Positions 50,121-54,183 of a stretch of 54,183 bases of DNA are shown here, one piece after another. A program made the position numbers and the translations under genes. Numbering within the stretch: the first letter of the stretch is position 1; each line of letters starts with the position of its first letter. The DNA is taken from NCBI GenBank assembly GCA_023954855.1, contig JAGSGY010000033.1, positions 1-54,183 of the forward strand, written 5' to 3'. The DNA is from Pseudomonadota bacterium (GTDB taxonomy: Bacteria; Myxococcota_A; UBA796; GCA-2862545). The notes below the pieces were generated by a model. The model worked only from the letters and a program-made list of their open reading frames with translations, was not told where the DNA came from and ran no database searches.

Positions 50121-50704
50121 GGTGTGGCCTCGGGCGTGGATTCTGGTGCGGGCGGCGTGGCCACAATCGGGGCGGGTACGCCGACGTTTCCAAAGTCTGG
50201 CGGACCCCGGTAGCCGGTGATGGCGTACGCGCGCGGATGGCTCCAATAGGTGGCGCAGCACAGGCCGCGTAGGGCATGAAACATCGTGCGCCGGGCAGCG
50301 ATGGATGAGGTGCGCATACCAGCCAGCACCGCATCTTGTGTCGCTGGAGAGGAACCGGTGAAGGTGGTCGCGCGCAAGTCAAACATCAGCCCGACCAGCG
50401 CATTCTCGACCAGGTCGAGCACCATTCCGAGCTCCTCCGCGTCAGCCGGGGCCTTGGTCGACATGAGCTCATCGATGCCCTCGGGTACCTCGACCTCCCA
50501 GGCGCTCGGTGCGTCTCCCGATGCTGGGGAGATGCGGTCCGCAATCGCCGCGAGGGTCGAGAACTGGCGCGGACTCAACGTCTGAAGCGGACGCCTCGGG
50601 TCGCGGTAGATCGTGCCCCGCAGCGAGAGTCCCACACCCCCCACCGCGAGCAGGCCTGCGCCAGCGAGGCCGTACTTGAGGATGGTGCGTCGGGTCAGGG
50701 GCAT
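50117..50704 (-). CDS. Tat-signal small subunit coupled to the GMC oxidoreductase
   Basis: 195 residues. MPLTRRTILKYGLAGAGLLA has a twin-Arg motif (TRRTILK), so it is probably exported by Tat or anchored by the hydrophobic helix. The rest resembles gluconate-2-dehydrogenase subunit-3-like proteins (LSPRQFSTLAAIADRISPAS; ENALVGLMFDLRATTFTGSS), which partner GMC dehydrogenases. The GMC protein has no signal of its own and may be co-exported with this subunit. The C-terminal Pro-rich tail is likely flexible. Confidence 0.85.
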   Translation of the reverse strand: MPLTRRTILKYGLAGAGLLAVGGVGLSLRGTIYRDPRRPLQTLSPRQFSTLAAIADRISPASGDAPSAWEVEVPEGIDELMSTKAPADAEELGMVLDLVENALVGLMFDLRATTFTGSSPATQDAVLAGMRTSSIAARRTMFHALRGLCCATYWSHPRAYAITGYRGPPDFGNVGVPAPIVATPPAPESTPEATP

Positions 50705-50799
50705 GTCCGATGCTAACGCGCACTTTCCGCCAAGGGGTAAGCTCGGTGAATCGATGTGCGCACCGCGCGTCTAGACTTTCGTCACCGCCGGGAGACGCT

Positions 50800-52026
50800 A
50801 TGCGCAATCTGACTGCTCTTGCTTTCGTTCTCACCCTCGCAGGCTGCGGGGCGGCCGAGACCGAAGTGCCTGCCGAACCGGAAGCTCCCGCTGAGGTCGC
50901 GGAGGCAAAAGCCGATGCCTCGCTACGCTACGTGCTGGCTTCCAGGCTGAACCTGCGTGAGGAGCCGGGCGGCACCAAGGTGGGCCGACTGAAGATCAAC
51001 TCGCCAGTCACGATTCTCGAAGAGGACGGCGAGAACGTGAAGATCCGGGTGCAGAACGGGAAGGAGGGATGGGTTCCGATGAGCTTCCTCGTCCCCGAGC
51101 CGATTCACATCCCGGGTGCGCTCGAGAAGGCGAAGGCGGCGGCGACCGCCAAAGAGAGGCTCGCGTGGACGCAGCGAGCGTCAGCGCTCGACTTCCGTCA
51201 CCGAGGTGCGCTCGAGGCCCTCGCGGCAGCGTACCGAGAGTCGGGTGATGCCGAGACCGCGGCCAGGATCGATTCACAGCTCGAGTGGCCGGACAACATC
51301 CTGCTCGCCGGCGACCACACCTCGGCGGGGCAGAGTCCCATCGTGCTCGAGTGGGGAACCGTGCCCTGGGAATCGTACGAGCAGATGCGCGCGGATGACG
51401 AGATGGAGGACCGCGACCTTAGCGCCGCCGAGATGCGCAGCCGCGGCGTGAACGTCGGCGATCCGGTGTGGGTGCTTCCCAACGCAGGCCCCGCGGTTCA
51501 GGGCAAGGTCCAGGGCATGCGCATGCAGCTGTTCAACGAGTGCGGCGGCACCTTCGGGTACGTGCTCATCGTGAATGCTGAGCTGCCCTCCGACCAGCAC
51601 GCCATCGCCTACACCATCGAGGACGCTCCGAAGTCGTGGAAGCAGCCGGCACCCAGTCGGGACACCGCCGCCGCAGAAGCCGCGGTCCGCAAACTCCTGC
51701 CGAAGGGACCCGCATACGCCTTCCACGCCGCGGCCTACGCCGACGGGGTTCGCGTCCGCGTCGGATGGGAGAAAGTCTCCGAAGAGGAAGACATGCCGAT
51801 GTGGAGCATCCGCGACTACCAGGTCTACCGGGACGGCAAGGCCGCCGAGGTCGGTCGCATGGACGATGTGTACAGCTACATTGGCTACAGCTACCCCGCC
51901 GCGGGCCGCGACATCGACGGCGACGGTCGGCTGGACATGATTCTCGAGGGTGAGTGCATGGCCGTGCTTCAAGACGCCGACGGCGTGACCCGGGCCAGCT
52001 CCGAAATGCTCTGCTGCGGCTGTTAG
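50800..52026 (+). CDS. SH3-domain lipoprotein of unknown function
   Basis: 408 residues. The signal MRNLTALAFVLTLAGC gives Cys16. A Glu/Pro/Ala linker leads to a bacterial SH3 domain at residues ~45-100 (ASRLNLREEPGGTKVGRLKI; NGKEGWVPMSFLV). The remainder is an unrecognised domain ending in SEMLCCGC, with three cysteines in the last four residues. SH3 domains often bind peptidoglycan, so it may sit at the cell wall. Confidence 0.8.
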   Translation: MRNLTALAFVLTLAGCGAAETEVPAEPEAPAEVAEAKADASLRYVLASRLNLREEPGGTKVGRLKINSPVTILEEDGENVKIRVQNGKEGWVPMSFLVPEPIHIPGALEKAKAAATAKERLAWTQRASALDFRHRGALEALAAAYRESGDAETAARIDSQLEWPDNILLAGDHTSAGQSPIVLEWGTVPWESYEQMRADDEMEDRDLSAAEMRSRGVNVGDPVWVLPNAGPAVQGKVQGMRMQLFNECGGTFGYVLIVNAELPSDQHAIAYTIEDAPKSWKQPAPSRDTAAAEAAVRKLLPKGPAYAFHAAAYADGVRVRVGWEKVSEEEDMPMWSIRDYQVYRDGKAAEVGRMDDVYSYIGYSYPAAGRDIDGDGRLDMILEGECMAVLQDADGVTRASSEMLCCGC

Positions 52027-52062
52027 GCAGCCTTTGCCCACTCTCGCTTGATCGAGGCGTGC

Positions 52063-53118
52063 ATGTGCTCGACCGATAGGGTGCTGTTCCGGGAAGGTGC
52101 TCTTGTTTTGACCTGCTCTTCCAGCTGGGACGAGGATGGTCGGGAGCTCCTGCGCGACCTGGAGTTCGGCACGGATGGGCTGCGATACACGGTCCTCTCG
52201 ATGGATAAGGACGTCGACCGGTTCACCGGAAGCCACTGCCTGACGCTTCGGGAGGACGACGTCGTGGTGGCGGTGTTTGGGCTCAGCTCCCGCACCGTGC
52301 CCACGCGCAGCGGGCCGATTCAGGCGTACTACCGAACTCTCCTTGGGGTCGCGAAGCATGCCATGGGGCGTGGATTTGGCTCCCGCATCGCCAAGGCGGC
52401 ACGCCAGCACTTCTTGCTCGAGGCGACCGAGCCCACGATGCTCTACGGCTTCATCGAGCAGGGAAATGCCCGTTCTATGAGGGTCCAAGAGCGACTCGGG
52501 TACCAGCCCCTTCGAGAGTTCGAGGCCACCCAGTTCGGTTGGCTTCGTACGCGGCGGGCGGAGGGCGCTCGTCGTCTCGAACAGGCAGACCTCGATGGGG
52601 TTCGGTCTCAGTTGATCGGCTTCGAGAGTGACCTGACGCGAATGGGCCGCGGCACGCACATCGACCCCGAGGCCTACTGGGTCCTCGAGCGCAACGGCGA
52701 GGCGGTTGCCGGCGTTCAGGCCCATGAGAAGCGGCTGAACATCACGCATCTCCCCGGACTTGATGGCCGCTTGCTCGTCCGGATGAACCCGGTGCTCAAG
52801 CACGTGCATCCGTATCTGAACCTCCGGCCGCACGCGGCTGTGTGGTGCGGGAACGCCTTCTTCCGAGACTCGCCGATCGACCTCATGCGGCTGGTTCAGC
52901 ACACGTGCTTCGCCCACGGTGTCAGCGGGGGTCAGTTCTATCTTGACCCTGAAGCGCCGATCTACGGCGCTGTTCATGAGGCCGGACTTGGCTGGCTGGG
53001 CCGGCTGGCGCCGAGTCCGCGGATCACCATCATGGCTGGCTACCAGGGCGTCGACGAGGCGACCATCGCCGAGCTGGAGCGACGTCCGCTGGCGTTCAGC
53101 CCTCTCGACAGCGCCTAG
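52063..53118 (+). CDS. GNAT-like acetyltransferase
   Basis: About 351 residues from ATG at 52063; TTG 52048 is also possible (weak ribosome-binding site for both). The first half has the GNAT pattern: VVAVFGLSSRTVPTR, YYRTLLGVAKHAMGRGFGSR (R-G-x-G-x-R/A acetyl-CoA loop) and YGFIEQGNARSMRVQERLGY. The second half is a divergent second GNAT-like domain or a substrate domain. The acceptor is unknown. The stop shares CTAG at 53115-53118 with the convergent gene. Confidence 0.8.
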   Translation: MCSTDRVLFREGALVLTCSSSWDEDGRELLRDLEFGTDGLRYTVLSMDKDVDRFTGSHCLTLREDDVVVAVFGLSSRTVPTRSGPIQAYYRTLLGVAKHAMGRGFGSRIAKAARQHFLLEATEPTMLYGFIEQGNARSMRVQERLGYQPLREFEATQFGWLRTRRAEGARRLEQADLDGVRSQLIGFESDLTRMGRGTHIDPEAYWVLERNGEAVAGVQAHEKRLNITHLPGLDGRLLVRMNPVLKHVHPYLNLRPHAAVWCGNAFFRDSPIDLMRLVQHTCFAHGVSGGQFYLDPEAPIYGAVHEAGLGWLGRLAPSPRITIMAGYQGVDEATIAELERRPLAFSPLDSA

Positions 53119-54183
53119 AGCCCGTCGAGGATGTCGTCGATTCGCCCCGCGTCGTCACCGCGCGTCAAGGTGCTGCCGTCGAGTGAGTCGAGGTCGAACG
53201 ACGACGCACCTGTCGAGAAGGCGAAGGTGCGCTCGGTCCAGGTCTGCACGTGGTGCCCGGCGAGCTCCCAGTCGTCGACTTCGACGTCGAGCGAGGGCGC
53301 GCTCGAGCAGGAGAGCTGGGTCCCGAACCTGTCCCGCAGACAGATGCTGATGGCTCGACCGATCCCACTGACGACGACGTCGTAGCCGTTGGTGGCATGA
53401 CGGAGGCGGGGTGAGCGTCCGAGCATGGTGCCCACGTAGCTCGACAGGTCATCGGAACCGGCAGCGCTGATCTTTGCAGGTACGGCGATGCCGAGCCGGC
53501 GGACGGCCCCGGGATCGAGCTCGAGAGACGTCGCGAACCACTGGAGGGCCTCGTCGCTCTGCCCAGACCTCCACGCTGACTCGGCCACAATGGCGGCCAG
53601 CTGGGCGCGCAGCAAGACCTCGTCCGCCGGCAGACCCGCGAAGGCAGACGCCGCCAGTTCGTCGACGGTGCTCCAGTCCCCGTGGCTGAACGCAGCACTC
53701 GCGGTGAGCGCGTCGTAGTACGCATCCAGGCCCGCGAGTGACGGGAGGTCGGCTGCGGCCTTGGCATCCGTGCTCCGCGCTCGCTCGACTTCGGTGACGA
53801 ACACGCCGTAGCCGACATCCTCGGACATCAAGGCCAGCGACCAGGGCTCGATACCGAGTCCGCCCTCCATGTAGACGAGAAAGGTCGCCCGAGCTCGACG
53901 GTCGTCGATCAGGGCTGCGCGCAGGGTGGCTCGGTCCTCCCACACTCCGCTGTCCGGCAGCCACGAACCGAGCCACTCCGAGGTGCGGGTGAACAGGCCT
54001 TGGGTCGCCCGGTGCTCCGCAGCGGCTTCCTGCTCGAGGCGACGCACGGCCAGGCGAAGAGCGGCATGACGGCCCTCGGCCTGAAGCGGGTCCGAGGAGG
54101 TCAAGCCAGCGCGGTCGGGAAACTGAATGGCGCGGTCGATGAGCTCGCGTGCACGCTCAGCGCGTCCTGCCGCGTAGAGGAAG
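53115..54183 (-). CDS. TPR-like protein, 5' end outside the window (partial)
   Basis: The open frame continues to the window edge, so the start lies beyond 54183; residues near the edge read FLYAAGRAERARELIDRAIQ, a TPR-like helix. The visible ~355 residues are helical (LAAIVAESAWRSGQSDEALQ; WFATSLELDPGAV) up to the last ~100 residues, which are beta-rich (SYVGTMLGRSPRLRHATNGY; DRFGTQLSCSSAPS). The function is unknown. Confidence 0.72.
   Translation of the reverse strand, partial: FLYAAGRAERARELIDRAIQFPDRAGLTSSDPLQAEGRHAALRLAVRRLEQEAAAEHRATQGLFTRTSEWLGSWLPDSGVWEDRATLRAALIDDRRARATFLVYMEGGLGIEPWSLALMSEDVGYGVFVTEVERARSTDAKAAADLPSLAGLDAYYDALTASAAFSHGDWSTVDELAASAFAGLPADEVLLRAQLAAIVAESAWRSGQSDEALQWFATSLELDPGAVRRLGIAVPAKISAAGSDDLSSYVGTMLGRSPRLRHATNGYDVVVSGIGRAISICLRDRFGTQLSCSSAPSLDVEVDDWELAGHHVQTWTERTFAFSTGASSFDLDSLDGSTLTRGDDAGRIDDILDGL

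Overview
The window is GC-rich DNA from a Gram-negative bacterium. The gene content fits a Myxococcota / former Deltaproteobacteria lineage: many short secreted lipoproteins with Asp/Thr- or Glu-rich linkers, a protein with a MYXO-CTERM-like tail, multiheme c-type cytochromes, a Tad-type protein, a sigma-54-type promoter and a probable selenoprotein. This assignment is inference; there is no 16S rRNA or other taxonomic marker here. Genes are tightly packed on both strands. Co-directional neighbours often overlap by ATGA or GTGA, and five convergent pairs share one CTAG as both stop codons.

The most striking region is 141-2249. It starts after the tail of a quinone-reductase-like gene and holds no credible protein gene. 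From about 355 to 2220 the + strand is packed with short perfect hairpins closed by exceptionally stable tetraloops (UUCG, GNRA, CUUG, UACG). A near-consensus -24/-12 (sigma-54) promoter lies just upstream (328-344). At the end is a 15-bp GAAA-capped hairpin followed by a U-rich run, which looks like an intrinsic terminator. I interpret this as a giant structured non-coding RNA of about 1.9 kb that I cannot match to any class I know.

Region by region: 2.2-3.1 kb, a short-chain dehydrogenase; 3.1-3.8 kb, a thioredoxin-fold lipoprotein whose active-site motif is U-P-S-C, with an in-frame UGA followed by a SECIS-like hairpin; 3.9-9.3 kb, a TPR protein, an M48 peptidase coupled to a large membrane-anchored protein, and a Fis-HTH sensor; 9.4-14.3 kb, a peptide transporter, an M16 peptidase and a membrane protein; 14.4-20.2 kb, a lipoprotein, rlmN, a thioesterase, a sterol-desaturase-like enzyme and a coupled membrane-protein block ending in a MYXO-CTERM-like protein; 20.2-27.2 kb, a pentaheme lipoprotein, a Val/Glu-repeat protein, an epimerase, a DAO-type flavoprotein, an SLC13 transporter and a lipoprotein; 27.3-33.6 kb, a DUF885 protein, a HAD phosphatase, a Rieske oxygenase coupled to a deacetylase fusion, and small proteins; 33.7-37.1 kb, a three-gene undecaheme cytochrome operon; 37.1-45.9 kb, more lipoproteins, an M14 peptidase, a beta-lactamase-fold hydrolase, a Nudix enzyme, a GHL10 hydrolase, an ABC module and a double cNMP-binding protein; 45.9-54.2 kb, purT, a TadG-like protein, a GMC oxidoreductase with a Tat partner, an SH3 lipoprotein, a GNAT protein and a truncated TPR-like gene.

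No tRNA, rRNA, insertion sequence or CRISPR array was recognised. Functional names come from motifs read by eye. No database search or RNA folding was run.
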